Assembly: GCA_002471575.1 (NCBI GenBank)
Contig: DKQG01000022.1
Location: 1 to 54,401, forward strand
Length of the DNA stretch: 54,401 nt
Reading direction: 5' to 3'
DNA from: Alphaproteobacteria bacterium UBA7314
Lineage (GTDB): Bacteria > Pseudomonadota > Alphaproteobacteria > MPNO01 > UBA830
Shown here in pieces: positions 16,681 through 26,305 of this stretch (positions within the stretch are counted from its first letter, which is position 1; each line of letters opens with the position of its first letter). Under the pieces are notes generated by a model, which worked only from the letters and a program-made list of their open reading frames with translations, was not told the DNA's origin and did no database searches. A program made the position numbers and the translations under genes.

Positions 16681-17655
16681 CTAGTACAGTCCCCGACCGC
16701 GAGCCATCTGTTTTAACAACGCCAGCACGCCCTCCGATACCGGCATCGGCGTGCCGGTTGCGCGCCCCAGCTCTACCACGGCGCCAACGATGGCATCTAT
16801 CTCCGCCGGCCGGCCCCGATCGAAATCCTGCAGCATCGATGTCCGGAAGCTGCCCATCGATGCACCAAGATCGATTCTTTCTTCTGCCGTCATGCCGGGG
16901 TCGAGGCCTATTTTCCGCCCTACTACCGCCGCCTCCTCGAACATGTCGGCACTTATTTTTCGTAACCCGGGATCGGCTCCAATCTCACCGTTGGTAGCCC
17001 CCGTCAGGGATGAGACCGGCGCGAAGTTGAAGTTGCCGAGCAGCTTCAGCCAGATTTCCTGCCTCAGATTTTCGGCAATAGAAACATCCATCAGCGTGTC
17101 GTCAAAAAGCGCAGCAAAATCCCGCAACCGATCCGACATGCCGCCGGACGCCTCGCCCAGGATCAGACGATTGTCGGCGACCCGCCGGATGACACCTGGT
17201 TCCGTTACCGTCGCGCCCATGTGAACCACGCCGCCAATCACCCGATCAGTGGAAATCGCATCTGCAACCGCTCCGTCGGGATCGAGCGCAGACATGGTGA
17301 CTTCGGGGCCCTTTTCCGGGAAACCATCGAAAAACCACCATGGCACGCCGTTCATGGCGGTAACCACGGCGGTAGTCGGCCCCAACAACGGTGCGATGCC
17401 GTCTGCCACCGACGGCATTGCTGGGGCTTTCACGGTCACGATGACAAAATCCTGCGGCCCGAAATCGGCTGGGTTGTCCGAGCATGCCGGATGAACCGCG
17501 AACCGGTCGTCGTCGCTTTCTAGCGTACAACCGTTGGCTTTCAGTGTAGCCAGGTGATTACCACGCGCGATCAGCCCGACCTCGTGACCCTGTTTGGCGA
17601 GAACGGCGCCTAGGACCCCGCCGACGGCACCGGCACCGTAGATCGATATTTTCAT
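16681..17655 (-). CDS. Ketopantoate reductase (ApbA/PanE) family protein
   Basis: A 324-residue NADP-dependent 2-dehydropantoate 2-reductase family member. The Rossmann motif GAGAVGGVLGA is at residues 6-16, VKAPAMPS and LLGPTTAVVTAMNGVP follow, and a helical C-terminal domain includes ENLRQEIWLKLLGN. ATG 17655 is preferred over GTG 17661. Because a second paralog lies at 38308 and this one sits among catabolic genes, it may reduce another alpha-keto acid rather than serve pantothenate synthesis. It is convergent with the preceding gene (15 nt) and starts 6 nt after the stop of the ORF upstream. Confidence 0.88.
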   Translation of the reverse strand: MKISIYGAGAVGGVLGAVLAKQGHEVGLIARGNHLATLKANGCTLESDDDRFAVHPACSDNPADFGPQDFVIVTVKAPAMPSVADGIAPLLGPTTAVVTAMNGVPWWFFDGFPEKGPEVTMSALDPDGAVADAISTDRVIGGVVHMGATVTEPGVIRRVADNRLILGEASGGMSDRLRDFAALFDDTLMDVSIAENLRQEIWLKLLGNFNFAPVSSLTGATNGEIGADPGLRKISADMFEEAAVVGRKIGLDPGMTAEERIDLGASMGSFRTSMLQDFDRGRPAEIDAIVGAVVELGRATGTPMPVSEGVLALLKQMARGRGLY

Positions 17656-17661
17656 TGCCAC

Positions 17662-18132
17662 CTAATCGTCCGCGTGCGGGCTGATCGATCGTGCCTTGAT
17701 CTCGCCTTCGCCGATGGTGGACATCGGATTGTAATGATCTGGCGTCGGTCCGCCAGCGGCCACCCGGGCGCGGGCTTCGTCCGAAGTTGCCAACAGTCCC
17801 TCGGCCTTCAACGCGGCTTTCCGGTCTACCGGAAATGGCTTCGGCCGGTCGGGCGGCGGCATCATATTGGCGTGGTAATACGCCACCTTTTGACCGTCGA
17901 TATCGACCTTTCTCTGGGGCTCGATATCGCGCTCATTGGTGGCCCTCGCATATGTCGCAACACCGTCGATGATCTTGCGGTTGAACCACCCGGCCATGCC
18001 TAGGATTTCTGCGGCATGTTCCATGCGTCCGTTGCCGTCATCCAACCCCTCAATCCACGGTGGCTCGGATCGCTGCCAGAAAGCTGCGGCCATCTCTACT
18101 GGGACAAAATATGTATGCATGTTGATGATCAT
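17662..18132 (-). CDS. Unrecognised protein, amidohydrolase-like at the N-terminus
   Basis: A 156-residue ORF I cannot assign. The first 20 residues (MIINMHTYFVPVEMAAAFW) resemble the start of amidohydrolase-2 proteins, where a metal-binding HxH follows IDV, but the second His is replaced (MHTYF). The remaining 130 residues have no metal motif I recognise and end in a polar tail. It could be a short independent protein or a fusion left by an internal deletion of an amidohydrolase gene. Its stop is 6 nt from the ketopantoate-reductase-like ATG, suggesting co-transcription. Confidence 0.55.
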   Translation of the reverse strand: MIINMHTYFVPVEMAAAFWQRSEPPWIEGLDDGNGRMEHAAEILGMAGWFNRKIIDGVATYARATNERDIEPQRKVDIDGQKVAYYHANMMPPPDRPKPFPVDRKAALKAEGLLATSDEARARVAAGGPTPDHYNPMSTIGEGEIKARSISPHADD

Positions 18133-18218
18133 GACAACAGACTATCACGCCCAGCGACGCTTGCATTCCCCGGCCCTGCGCCCATTATCGAGATAACAAT
18201 TTATAAAAGGAAGCACGA

Positions 18219-18590
18219 ATGGTCGTCACTAACACACCCAACACCGCGGATATGCTGCGAAAAGATCTGTATGTGATCTTCACCCGACCGGTTGCCCCCA
18301 AGGAAAAGATCATGGAGCTGCTCCCCAAACATCTGGAACGGCAGGTGGAGCTGGAGAAACAGGGTATTCTATTCGCTGCCGGCCCGATGGAGCCCCAAGA
18401 AGAAGGAAAGCCCCGGACCGGCATGATTATTGTCCGGGCGGCCTCGTTCGAGGAAGCCCACGAAATCGCCATGGGCGACCCTTTCCATGCCGAGGGCCTG
18501 CGCGAATTCGACATTTGGAACTGGTCGATGAACGAGGGCAGCTTCACCGTGACGATCAACTATTCGGATCAGAGCGCGGCAGTGGTCTAA
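18219..18590 (+). CDS. YciI-family protein
   Basis: A 123-residue YciI-like small ferredoxin-fold protein. Recognisable: the N-terminal YVIFTRP strand, the helix HLERQVELEKQGILFAAGP, and the family motif GDPFHAEGL with the conserved Asp and His, followed by the last strand (FDIWNWSM). YciI proteins are proposed dehalogenase or muconolactone-isomerase-like enzymes, mostly uncharacterised. It is transcribed away from the ORF at 17662 and converges with the FAH-family gene (7 nt between stops). Confidence 0.88.
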   Translation: MVVTNTPNTADMLRKDLYVIFTRPVAPKEKIMELLPKHLERQVELEKQGILFAAGPMEPQEEGKPRTGMIIVRAASFEEAHEIAMGDPFHAEGLREFDIWNWSMNEGSFTVTINYSDQSAAVV

Positions 18591-18597
18591 AAAGGCG

Positions 18598-19491
18598 TCA
18601 ATCCCCCTGCACTACAGGGTTGACGAGCCTACCGATACCGCTGATTTCAATCGTAACCGTGTCGCCCGGTTTCAGGCGCCCGCCGTAAGGAGCACCAACG
18701 CCCGATGGCGTTCCGGTGGCGATCACGTCGCCGGGGCGCATGGTCATCCGGGCGCTGATGTATTCGATTTGTTCGTTGATGTTGAAGAACAGGTATTTCG
18801 AGTTCGAATCCTGCTTCAGTTCGTCGTTCACCCACAGCTTGATATCGACATCGTGCGGATCGGGAATATCCGAGGCGGGCACCATCCACGGTCCCATTGG
18901 GCCAGAGCCATCGAAGTTCTTGTGCGCGAACCAGTGAACGTTGAACGTACGCCCGACCGGTTTCATGTCGCGCGCCGACAGATCATAAAAGATCGTATAT
19001 CCAGCGACGTAATCCAGCGCGTCCTCAGCCTTCACGTTGCGCGCCGGTTTTCCGATAACGACCGCAAGCTCTGCCTCCCAGTCGATAAAATCGGATACAG
19101 CGGGCAACCGGATATCAGCCTCAGGGCCAATGACGCAATGGGGGCCTGCTTTGAGAAAGAAATACGGGTGCGTGTCTTCTTTGACGAGCTGCTTGCCACC
19201 CGACATCTCTTTCTGATGATCTACATAGTTTGCGGCGGCGTTATAGACGACCGGGGGATACAGGACCGGCGCGAGCAGCTGAACATCCGCCAGCGGCCGG
19301 GAACCCTGCGCCGCCGCATCATCCGCCAGCGCAGACAACAGCGGATCGTTTTCATCCCAGTTCTGCAGCAGTTCGTAGGTGGAGCCAGGAATACCCGCGC
19401 CTTCCAGATCGACAACGCTATCGCCCACCAAAATACCGGGACGCGGCTCGCCCACGACGCCCGCATAATTGAGAAGCCTGTAGCTGGCCAT
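18598..19491 (-). CDS. Fumarylacetoacetate hydrolase (FAH) family protein
   Basis: A 297-residue FAH-fold enzyme, likely a 2-oxo-acid hydratase, isomerase or acylpyruvase acting on aromatic ring-cleavage products. The metal-binding acidic residues are in WEAELAVVIGK and in the preceding region ending FLKAGP; the C-terminal GDVIATGTPSGVG is diagnostic. A Mg2+ or Mn2+ cofactor is expected from the family. It is divergently transcribed from the TauD-type gene, with 80 nt between starts. Confidence 0.9.
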   Translation of the reverse strand: MASYRLLNYAGVVGEPRPGILVGDSVVDLEGAGIPGSTYELLQNWDENDPLLSALADDAAAQGSRPLADVQLLAPVLYPPVVYNAAANYVDHQKEMSGGKQLVKEDTHPYFFLKAGPHCVIGPEADIRLPAVSDFIDWEAELAVVIGKPARNVKAEDALDYVAGYTIFYDLSARDMKPVGRTFNVHWFAHKNFDGSGPMGPWMVPASDIPDPHDVDIKLWVNDELKQDSNSKYLFFNINEQIEYISARMTMRPGDVIATGTPSGVGAPYGGRLKPGDTVTIEISGIGRLVNPVVQGD

Positions 19492-19571
19492 GTGTCCAAT
19501 CTCCCCTCATGACGCTGGTTTTTCTACTGAATTTTTGACAGGGTTGGTGCATTCGGTGCATATTTTTCTTG

Positions 19572-20420
19572 ATGACCGGGACAATAGACATCCGCCCCTT
19601 GAGCGACGTTGTCGGCGCAATCGTCGAGGGCGTCGACCTGACACGTCCGTTAGATGACACGACGGCCGACCTTTTACGCGACACATTCTCCCGCAACTCG
19701 ATCCTGTGCATCCGAGGCCAGCAACTCGCCGCTTCGGATCAGATCAGGTTCGGCGATCTTTTCGGCCCCGTGGATTCCGGGTTCCGGGTCCGCTCCGGTT
19801 ATGGCGGACAGGAGACTAGAAACCGTGGCGTCATGCTGGTCAGCAATATCCGAAAGAATGGTGAACAGATCGGCTCGCTCCCCGATGGCGAGATGCAGTT
19901 CCATTCCGACGGCGCGCACAGAGACATCCCTTACGCCGCGACAACACTTTATGCGATAAAGCTTCCGTCCGTCGGTGGCGACACCCTGTTTGCGAACCTG
20001 GCGATGGCCTATGACGCGCTGGATGACGACACGAAAAACCGCATCGATGAACTACAGGTCCGCAATCTGTACGGCTACGACGATACGTTTCGCGAGGAAA
20101 CCACCGAAGAAACCGAACCCAACACCTCTGCTGCGACCCACAACCTTGTCAAAACCCATCCGGTAACGGGCCGCAAATCCCTGTATCTCAGCAGATTAAT
20201 GACGCGGCATGTCGTCGGCATGGATCGTGGGGAGAGCGATGATCTGCTAAACATTCTGTTCGACCATGCCGAACGCACCGAATTCGTCTACGCCCATAAA
20301 TGGCTGATGAACGACCTGCTGATCTGGGACAACCGGTGCCTAAATCACGCGCGAACGGACTTTCCGGGTTCCGAGGAAAGGCTGCTGCGCCGATTGACCA
20401 TTACCGAATGGCATGATTGA
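19572..20420 (+). CDS. TauD/TfdA family 2-oxoglutarate-dependent dioxygenase
   Basis: A 282-residue Fe(II)/2-oxoglutarate dioxygenase. The iron triad is HSD at residues 111-113 (MQFHSDGAH) and the distal His in WDNRCLNHARTDF; the 2OG-binding Arg follows in ERLLRRLTI. The N-terminus (IDIRPLSDVVGAIVEGVDL) is typical of the family. TauD-type enzymes hydroxylate taurine, 2,4-D and related carboxylates; the substrate here is open. ATG 19572 is used rather than the TTG one codon upstream. Confidence 0.9.
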   Translation: MTGTIDIRPLSDVVGAIVEGVDLTRPLDDTTADLLRDTFSRNSILCIRGQQLAASDQIRFGDLFGPVDSGFRVRSGYGGQETRNRGVMLVSNIRKNGEQIGSLPDGEMQFHSDGAHRDIPYAATTLYAIKLPSVGGDTLFANLAMAYDALDDDTKNRIDELQVRNLYGYDDTFREETTEETEPNTSAATHNLVKTHPVTGRKSLYLSRLMTRHVVGMDRGESDDLLNILFDHAERTEFVYAHKWLMNDLLIWDNRCLNHARTDFPGSEERLLRRLTITEWHD

Positions 20421-20496
20421 TTGGCCCGGCTTGACCGCCGCTCCTTAAAATAGAATTGTCGGTCTCTCAAATACGCTAAGCGCAAGGAGACGAAAC

Positions 20497-21933
20497 GTGG
20501 CCAACAAAGATCTTCGTAATTTTCTCGAGGAAATCGAAAATATCGGTGAGCTTAAACGGATTAGCGGCGCCGAAACGGAGGAAGACATCGGCGGGCTGGT
20601 CGATATCTTCATGCGCGATCTCGACAACCCGGCGCTGCTTTTTGACGACGTCCCGGGTTTTCCCACCGGGCACCGCGTGCTCGCCAACATCATCATGTCT
20701 CGCCCGCGCTGTGCGCTGGCGCTGGGCCTGCCGCCGGACGCGACGGAAGAAGAACTGATCAAATGGTGGCGGCACTACCTCGGCGAAGCGCCCGCTCACC
20801 CGCCGGTCGAAGTTAATGGCGGTCCGCTGGTCGAAAACGTCGCCGAAGGCGAAGCGGTCAATATCCAGAGCCTGCCATCCCCGAAATGGCACGAGCACGA
20901 TGGCGGCAATTTCATCGGCACCGGCTGTATCGTCGCCATGCGTGACCCCGATACGGGCTGGGTAAACTACGGTACCTATAGGGTACAGGCGCACGAGCCG
21001 CGCGTCGCCACGGTAATGATGTCGCCGGGTAAGCATGCACGGCTGCTCATGAAGAAATATCATGACCGCGGCGAAAAATGCCCGGTCGCGGTGGTTGCCG
21101 GGGTCCATCCGGTAATGTTCATGATCGGTGGCTTCGAGGTACCGTATGAAACCAACGAACTCGATGTCGTAGGCGGGATATTCGGCGAAAGCGTCGAGGT
21201 CATCAACATGCCGGCGACCGGCCTGCCCGTTCCTGCGAGTGCCGAAATCGCGTTCGACGGATTCATCGACGTCAACGACGAAATCCTCGAAGGCCCGCTA
21301 GGCGAATGGACAGGGTACTACGCGGGCGGACAGCGCCCCGAGCCGGCTATCCGGATCGAAACCTTGATGCATCGCGACAACCCGGTAATCACCGGCGCCA
21401 TCCCGGCGGTACCGCCCAATGACAACACCTACTACATGGGCGCCTATCGTGCCGCTGCCGTCTGGAACCAGCTGGAAGCCGCGGGTATTCCCGGGGTTAA
21501 AGGCGTTTACGCCCACGAAGCGGGTGGGAGCCGCATGTGGCTGACGGTTTCGATCGAACAGATGTATGGCGGCCATTCCAAACAGGCAGGGCTGATCGCC
21601 TCGCAATGCCATGCCGGTGCCTATGCCAACCGCTGGGTAGTGGTGGTCGACGACGACATTGACCCTTCCAACATGAACGACGTCGTCTGGGCGATGTGCA
21701 CCCGGCACGATCCCCGCGAGGGCATCGACGTAATAAACGGCTGCTGGAGTACCCATCTGGATCCGATGTGTTTTGACGATGACAATGACCGGCGTAATTC
21801 GCGGGTAGTGGTGGATGCCTGCATTCCGTTCCGCAGGCGCGGCGAATTTCCCGCCGTGGCGCGGTCGTCGCAGGAACTGGATGACCGCATCCGTGCCAAA
21901 TATTCGGAACACTTGCCGGAAAAATACCGGTGA
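20497..21933 (+). CDS. UbiD family decarboxylase (prenylated-FMN type)
   Basis: A 478-residue UbiD-family enzyme that reversibly decarboxylates aromatic or alpha,beta-unsaturated acids using prenylated FMN. The N-terminal helix DLRNFLEEIENIGELKRI, the segment NYGTYRVQ, the E-x-x-x-R-type acidic region in the centre (AEIAFDGFIDVNDE), and DPREGIDVINGCWST support this. No ubiX-like prenyltransferase is nearby, so the cofactor must be made elsewhere. It is preceded by GCAAGGAGAC. Its stop coincides with the edge of an unrelated transporter fragment, marking a deletion junction. Confidence 0.92.
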   Translation: MANKDLRNFLEEIENIGELKRISGAETEEDIGGLVDIFMRDLDNPALLFDDVPGFPTGHRVLANIIMSRPRCALALGLPPDATEEELIKWWRHYLGEAPAHPPVEVNGGPLVENVAEGEAVNIQSLPSPKWHEHDGGNFIGTGCIVAMRDPDTGWVNYGTYRVQAHEPRVATVMMSPGKHARLLMKKYHDRGEKCPVAVVAGVHPVMFMIGGFEVPYETNELDVVGGIFGESVEVINMPATGLPVPASAEIAFDGFIDVNDEILEGPLGEWTGYYAGGQRPEPAIRIETLMHRDNPVITGAIPAVPPNDNTYYMGAYRAAAVWNQLEAAGIPGVKGVYAHEAGGSRMWLTVSIEQMYGGHSKQAGLIASQCHAGAYANRWVVVVDDDIDPSNMNDVVWAMCTRHDPREGIDVINGCWSTHLDPMCFDDDNDRRNSRVVVDACIPFRRRGEFPAVARSSQELDDRIRAKYSEHLPEKYR

Positions 21934-22051
21934 CGCGCTGGGGGCGATCTTCTTTAACGAAGTCCTGAGCGGATACCACTGGGCCGGCAGCGCCCTTGCG
22001 CTAGTCGGGGTCGTGATGTTTGCCCGCGCATGGAGATCGAGAACCGGCTAA
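21932..22051 (+). pseudogene. C-terminal remnant of an EamA/DMT-family transporter
   Basis: Immediately at the UbiD stop, a different frame encodes about 40 residues: DALGAIFFNEVLSGYHW followed by AGSALALVGVVMFARAW and a stop. This is the last two-helix segment of drug/metabolite transporter (EamA) proteins (FF-E-xLS then G-ALxLxGV). The rest of the transporter is missing and no start is available. Confidence 0.7.
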
Positions 22052-22089
22052 TAACCAACCTACCTGTCCCTTGCCACGCAAGCGGGTCG

Positions 22090-22464
22090 TCAAGGTTGAT
22101 CGGATACGTGAGCGGAAACAATTCGCCATCCTTCCGGTATACGCACCCAGGTCTGACTCTGGCGGCTGATGCCGTCCGCGTTTGGACGGGTGGATTCCGT
22201 GTTGGCCACTGCAAAATCGCGCCCAAACGTAACGATATGGGTGTCTTTCAAGGTGCGGACCCACGGCGAGATATCGCGCGAACGGCGAAACGCGGACAAC
22301 GCCTCATGACTGACGACCGTCCCGTTAGGTCCGTAGCGCAACGTCTTTTCGTCTTCCCAGAACAGTTCGTCTATCATGTCGACGTCGTTCGCCAGCAGCG
22401 CCTTTTCGTAGGCCATGAACGCCGCCGTCACTTCTGCGACGATTTCGGGGATGTTGATTTCCAT
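22090..22464 (-). CDS. AtzH-like / HpxZ-like SnoaL-fold protein
   Basis: A 124-residue NTF2/SnoaL-fold protein matching the AtzH-like family, which includes HpxZ of oxalurate catabolism. Segments include IPEIVAEVTAAFMAYEKALL, DELFWEDEKTLRYG, RDFAVANTE and RQSQTWVRIPEGWRIV. AtzH-type proteins act with amidases of the AtzF/HpxW type, but the only amidase here is 15 kb away. The family is not well characterised, and its role here is unknown. It sits alone on the minus strand between plus-strand genes. Confidence 0.8.
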   Translation of the reverse strand: MEINIPEIVAEVTAAFMAYEKALLANDVDMIDELFWEDEKTLRYGPNGTVVSHEALSAFRRSRDISPWVRTLKDTHIVTFGRDFAVANTESTRPNADGISRQSQTWVRIPEGWRIVSAHVSDQP

Positions 22465-22546
22465 GGTGTATCCTTTTCACGTTTGACATCACCATAGCGG
22501 ATGTTGGACACAGGCTCACCGATAACGATCCGGATATACCGACTTG

Positions 22547-24355
22547 ATGCCCCCCCTACTTTTGCTGCGCGATATCCATCTCACCTTCGGCGGCACCCCG
22601 TTGCTGGAAGGCGCGGAAATGTCCGTGTCCGAAGGCGAACGCCTTTGTCTCGTGGGACGCAACGGATCCGGCAAGTCGACATTGATGAAAATTGCGAGCG
22701 GCGAGATCGAGGCCGATGACGGCGAACGTTTCCTACAGCCCGGCGCGACGCTGCGATATCTGTCGCAGGAACCTGACCTGACGGGCTTCGACACCGTCGT
22801 CGACTACGTCCGCGACGGCCTGGAAGCGGGAGACGATCCGAAACGCGCCAATGTGCTGTTAGATATGCTGGGACTGACCGATGCCGGTGATCCGGCAACC
22901 TTGTCGGGCGGTGAAGCCCGGCGTGCGGCGCTGGCGCGTGCGCTAGCGCCGCAGCCAGACATCCTGCTGCTGGACGAACCGACCAATCATCTCGACCTGC
23001 CGGTCATCGAATGGCTGGAAGAGGAACTTTCTTCTATACGCTCAGCATTGGTGCTCATCAGCCACGACCGGCGTTTCCTCGAAAACCTGTCGCAGGCAAC
23101 GCTATGGATCAACCAAGGCCGTACCCACCGGATTTATCGCGGCTTTACCCATTTCGAGGCCTGGCGCGAGAAATTTCTAGAGACCGAGGCGATTGAACGC
23201 CACAAGCTGGACCGCAAGATCGCCGCCGAAACGGACTGGTTGCACAAGGGCGTGACCGCGCGGCGCAAGCGCAACATGGGCCGACTGCGGGCACTAATCA
23301 ATCTCCGTGCCAAGCGTCGCACCGACCGGGGGCCGACCGGTGTGGTCAACATGGTCGCCTCGGAGGCTGAGATATCGGGAAAGCGGGTCTGTCAGGCGAA
23401 GGAAATTTCGAAATCGTACGGCGAGCGGTCGATTGTCGACGGCTTTTCGATACTAATTGCCCGCGGCGATCGAGTAGGGATCGTAGGTCCCAACGGGGTC
23501 GGAAAAACCACCCTATTAAAACTACTGACCGGCGAGGTAAAACCGGACTTAGGTCACATCCGTCTCGGCAAGAACCTGGAAATCGAGAATCTCGACCAGC
23601 AGCGCAAAACGCTCGATCCTGCGGACACGCTTGCCCGGGCACTTACCGGCGGCGGCGATAAGTTAACGATCAACGGCGAGACGCGGCATGTAATTGGCTA
23701 TATGAAGGATTTCCTGTTCACGCCAAATCAGGCGCGCACGCCCGTGACAGTACTTTCGGGCGGCGAACGCGGTCGTATCATGCTGGCACGCGCCTTCGCC
23801 AAGCCGTCGAACCTGCTGGTGCTGGACGAACCGACCAATGATCTCGACCTGGAAACGCTGGACCTTCTGCAGGAACTCCTAGCCGAATACGCCGGAACGG
23901 TGCTGTTGGTGAGCCATGACCGCGACTTTCTCGATCGCGTGGTTACATCAGTCGTTGCGAGCGAGGGCGATGGCAGATGGATCGAATATTCCGGCGGCTA
24001 CAGTGACATGCTGGCGCAACGCGGCAGCGATCTAATTCCGGAAAAGCAGGACACAAAACCGGCGCGGAAGAAAAAGAATGCGGACCCGCGCGGGCAGAGC
24101 GCACCGAAATCGAAGAAGAGACTGACCTTCAAGGACCAGCATGCGCTCGACACGCTGCCCGGCCGCATAGAGGAATTGCAGGCCGAGATTGAGATTCTAC
24201 GCAAGACGCTTGCCGATCCTGATCTCTTCTCAAAGAACCCGCAGAAATTCGACGCCAGTGCTAAAGAGCTTCAGAAGGCGGAAACAGATCTGGCGGCGGA
24301 GGAAGAGAGATGGCTGGAGCTGGAGCTGAAACGGGAAGCACTGGAATCCAGCTGA
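22547..24355 (+). CDS. ABC-F family ATPase (Uup-like)
   Basis: A 602-residue protein with two ABC ATPase domains and no membrane segment, so an ABC-F protein acting on ribosomes or DNA. Walker A motifs are GRNGSGKST and GPNGVGKTT; signature motifs are LSGGEARRAAL and LSGGERGRIML; Walker B regions are LLLDEPTNHLDLP and LVLDEPTNDLD. A linker of basic helices separates the domains, and the C-terminus (about 510-600) is a charged coiled coil, as in Uup. ATG 22547 is chosen over the TTG one codon upstream. Confidence 0.92.
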   Translation: MPPLLLLRDIHLTFGGTPLLEGAEMSVSEGERLCLVGRNGSGKSTLMKIASGEIEADDGERFLQPGATLRYLSQEPDLTGFDTVVDYVRDGLEAGDDPKRANVLLDMLGLTDAGDPATLSGGEARRAALARALAPQPDILLLDEPTNHLDLPVIEWLEEELSSIRSALVLISHDRRFLENLSQATLWINQGRTHRIYRGFTHFEAWREKFLETEAIERHKLDRKIAAETDWLHKGVTARRKRNMGRLRALINLRAKRRTDRGPTGVVNMVASEAEISGKRVCQAKEISKSYGERSIVDGFSILIARGDRVGIVGPNGVGKTTLLKLLTGEVKPDLGHIRLGKNLEIENLDQQRKTLDPADTLARALTGGGDKLTINGETRHVIGYMKDFLFTPNQARTPVTVLSGGERGRIMLARAFAKPSNLLVLDEPTNDLDLETLDLLQELLAEYAGTVLLVSHDRDFLDRVVTSVVASEGDGRWIEYSGGYSDMLAQRGSDLIPEKQDTKPARKKKNADPRGQSAPKSKKRLTFKDQHALDTLPGRIEELQAEIEILRKTLADPDLFSKNPQKFDASAKELQKAETDLAAEEERWLELELKREALESS

Positions 24356-24405
24356 ACCGACCACGCGCCATCGCCCGAATCAGCCGATCCGCCTAAACTG
24401 CGGCC

Positions 24406-26235
24406 ATGCATTCCGTCGCTGAAATAACCCCACCGAAGGCCAAGCACGCAATCCTGAAAGACGTTTTCGGCTTCGATGCCTTCCGACCCGGCCAGGAACA
24501 AGCAGTCGATGCCCTGTTGGCAGGCCAGAATGTGCTAGCCGTCATGCCGACGGGGTCGGGTAAGTCGCTGTGTTTCCAGATACCGGCACTTGTCTCGGGC
24601 GGGCTGACCGTCGTCGTCTCTCCGTTGGTGGCACTGATGGAAGACCAGGTCGCGGCACTAAAACTGGCGGGTGTTGCTGCCGACGCAATCAATTCGTCCC
24701 GCCCACGCGAAGAAAACGTAACCGCCTGGCGGCGTGCCGCGGCAGGCGAGACGAGGCTGCTGTATATGGCGCCGGAGCGATTGATGACCGAACGTATGCT
24801 TGGGGCACTGGCGAAGCTTGATATCCGGATGTTTGCCATCGACGAAGCGCACTGTATTTCCCAGTGGGGTCCAGCCTTCCGTCCCGAATACGAAGCGTTG
24901 TCTCAGCTGCGAGATTTGTTCCCGAACGTCCCCGTGGCAGCACTGACCGCCACTGCCGACGCCGTCACCCGTGACGATATCGTTGCCCAGTTGTTCGGCG
25001 GCAATGCGAAGTCGGTTGTACTCGGGTTCGACCGGCCCAACATCCGCCTGTCGGTCGAAATGAAGCAGGACTGGAAGCGGCAGATGACCGATTTCCTGTC
25101 GCGCCACGAAGGCGACAACGGCATCGTCTATTGCCTATCGCGCAAGAAGACGGAGGAAACCGCGCGCTATTTGAAGGACCGGGGTATCAACGCCCTGCCC
25201 TACCACGCCGGTATGGACCATTTCGATCGCCAGACGCACCAGAATGCGTTCATGACCGATCCCGGCGTGGTTATCGTGGCAACCATCGCGTTTGGTATGG
25301 GGATCGACAAATCGGACGTACGGTTCGTCCTCCATGTCGATCTGCCGGGAAGCGTCGAAGCCTATTACCAAGAGATCGGCCGCGCAGGACGCGACGGCGC
25401 ACCCGCCGACGCGCACATGATCTTCGGTCTGCAGGATATTCGCATGCGCCGCGTGTTCATCGAGGACGAAGACGCCAGACCGGACCGCAAGCGGCGCGAA
25501 CACAAACGGCTGGATGCCCTCGTCGGCTATTGCGAGGCACCGGAATGCCGCCGCCGGTCTCTGCTGGATTACTTCGGCGAAACCATCGATGCGTGCGGCA
25601 ATTGCGATGTCTGTACCAATCCCGTTGAGCTGATGGATGGCACGGAGTACGGCCAGAAGGTGCTGGCCACCATCGACCAGTCAGGACGTATCTACGGCGC
25701 TGCACATGTCATCGATATCCTGCGCGGGGTACAGACGGAGAAGATTTCGAAAGCGGGGCACGACCGGCAACCGGTCTTTGGCATCGGGGCAGATCTGCGC
25801 AAGCATGAATGGCAATCAATTATTCGCCAGCTCGTTGCCGCTGGGTTTCTGCAGCTGGATGTTCAGGGATACGGCGGCCTGACGATCACTCCCAAGGGCG
25901 AAGACCTGATGCGCGGCGAAGAAAATTTTCGCTACCGACAGGACACCCTAAAGAAATCCCGCGCCGCCAGGCGACGGGTGAAGGATCTTGCCGCCAACGC
26001 AGAACTTCCGGACGTTGATACGGAGTTGCTCGGTAGACTGCGGGAATTGCGGCTGCAGCTCGCGAAGTATAAGGGCGTGCCCGCCTATGTCGTTTTCACG
26101 GACCGTTCGCTTGTCGATATGGCGCGCCGCAAACCGGCAAGTGAGGATGAATTCGCCGAGGTACATGGCGTCGGTACCGCCAAGCTGCGTGATTTTGCCG
26201 AACCGTTTCTGGCGGAGATCAACGAAACCGGTTAG
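24406..26235 (+). CDS. recQ: ATP-dependent DNA helicase RecQ
   Basis: A 609-residue 3'-5' DNA helicase for recombination and fork repair. Motif I is MPTGSGKSL, the DEAH box is IDEAHCISQWG, motif VI lies in QEIGRAGRDG, and a zinc-binding Cys set (YCEAPECRRR and CGNCDVC) begins the RQC domain. The C-terminal HRDC domain ends with VHGVGTAKLRDF. Length and domain order match E. coli RecQ (609 aa). It follows the ABC-F gene by 50 nt and may be co-transcribed. Confidence 0.95.
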   Translation: MHSVAEITPPKAKHAILKDVFGFDAFRPGQEQAVDALLAGQNVLAVMPTGSGKSLCFQIPALVSGGLTVVVSPLVALMEDQVAALKLAGVAADAINSSRPREENVTAWRRAAAGETRLLYMAPERLMTERMLGALAKLDIRMFAIDEAHCISQWGPAFRPEYEALSQLRDLFPNVPVAALTATADAVTRDDIVAQLFGGNAKSVVLGFDRPNIRLSVEMKQDWKRQMTDFLSRHEGDNGIVYCLSRKKTEETARYLKDRGINALPYHAGMDHFDRQTHQNAFMTDPGVVIVATIAFGMGIDKSDVRFVLHVDLPGSVEAYYQEIGRAGRDGAPADAHMIFGLQDIRMRRVFIEDEDARPDRKRREHKRLDALVGYCEAPECRRRSLLDYFGETIDACGNCDVCTNPVELMDGTEYGQKVLATIDQSGRIYGAAHVIDILRGVQTEKISKAGHDRQPVFGIGADLRKHEWQSIIRQLVAAGFLQLDVQGYGGLTITPKGEDLMRGEENFRYRQDTLKKSRAARRRVKDLAANAELPDVDTELLGRLRELRLQLAKYKGVPAYVVFTDRSLVDMARRKPASEDEFAEVHGVGTAKLRDFAEPFLAEINETG

Positions 26236-26305
26236 CTCTGCGCCACTAACAATAGCGGTTTCCGCTCTGATATAGTTCCCGCGTCGGATTAACGGAGAGA
26301 TACGA

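Noticed and set aside
18769..19512. A 247-residue plus-strand ORF opposite the FAH-family gene
   Set aside because: It is the antisense shadow of a well-conserved enzyme, with arginine- and histidine-rich composition typical of shadows.
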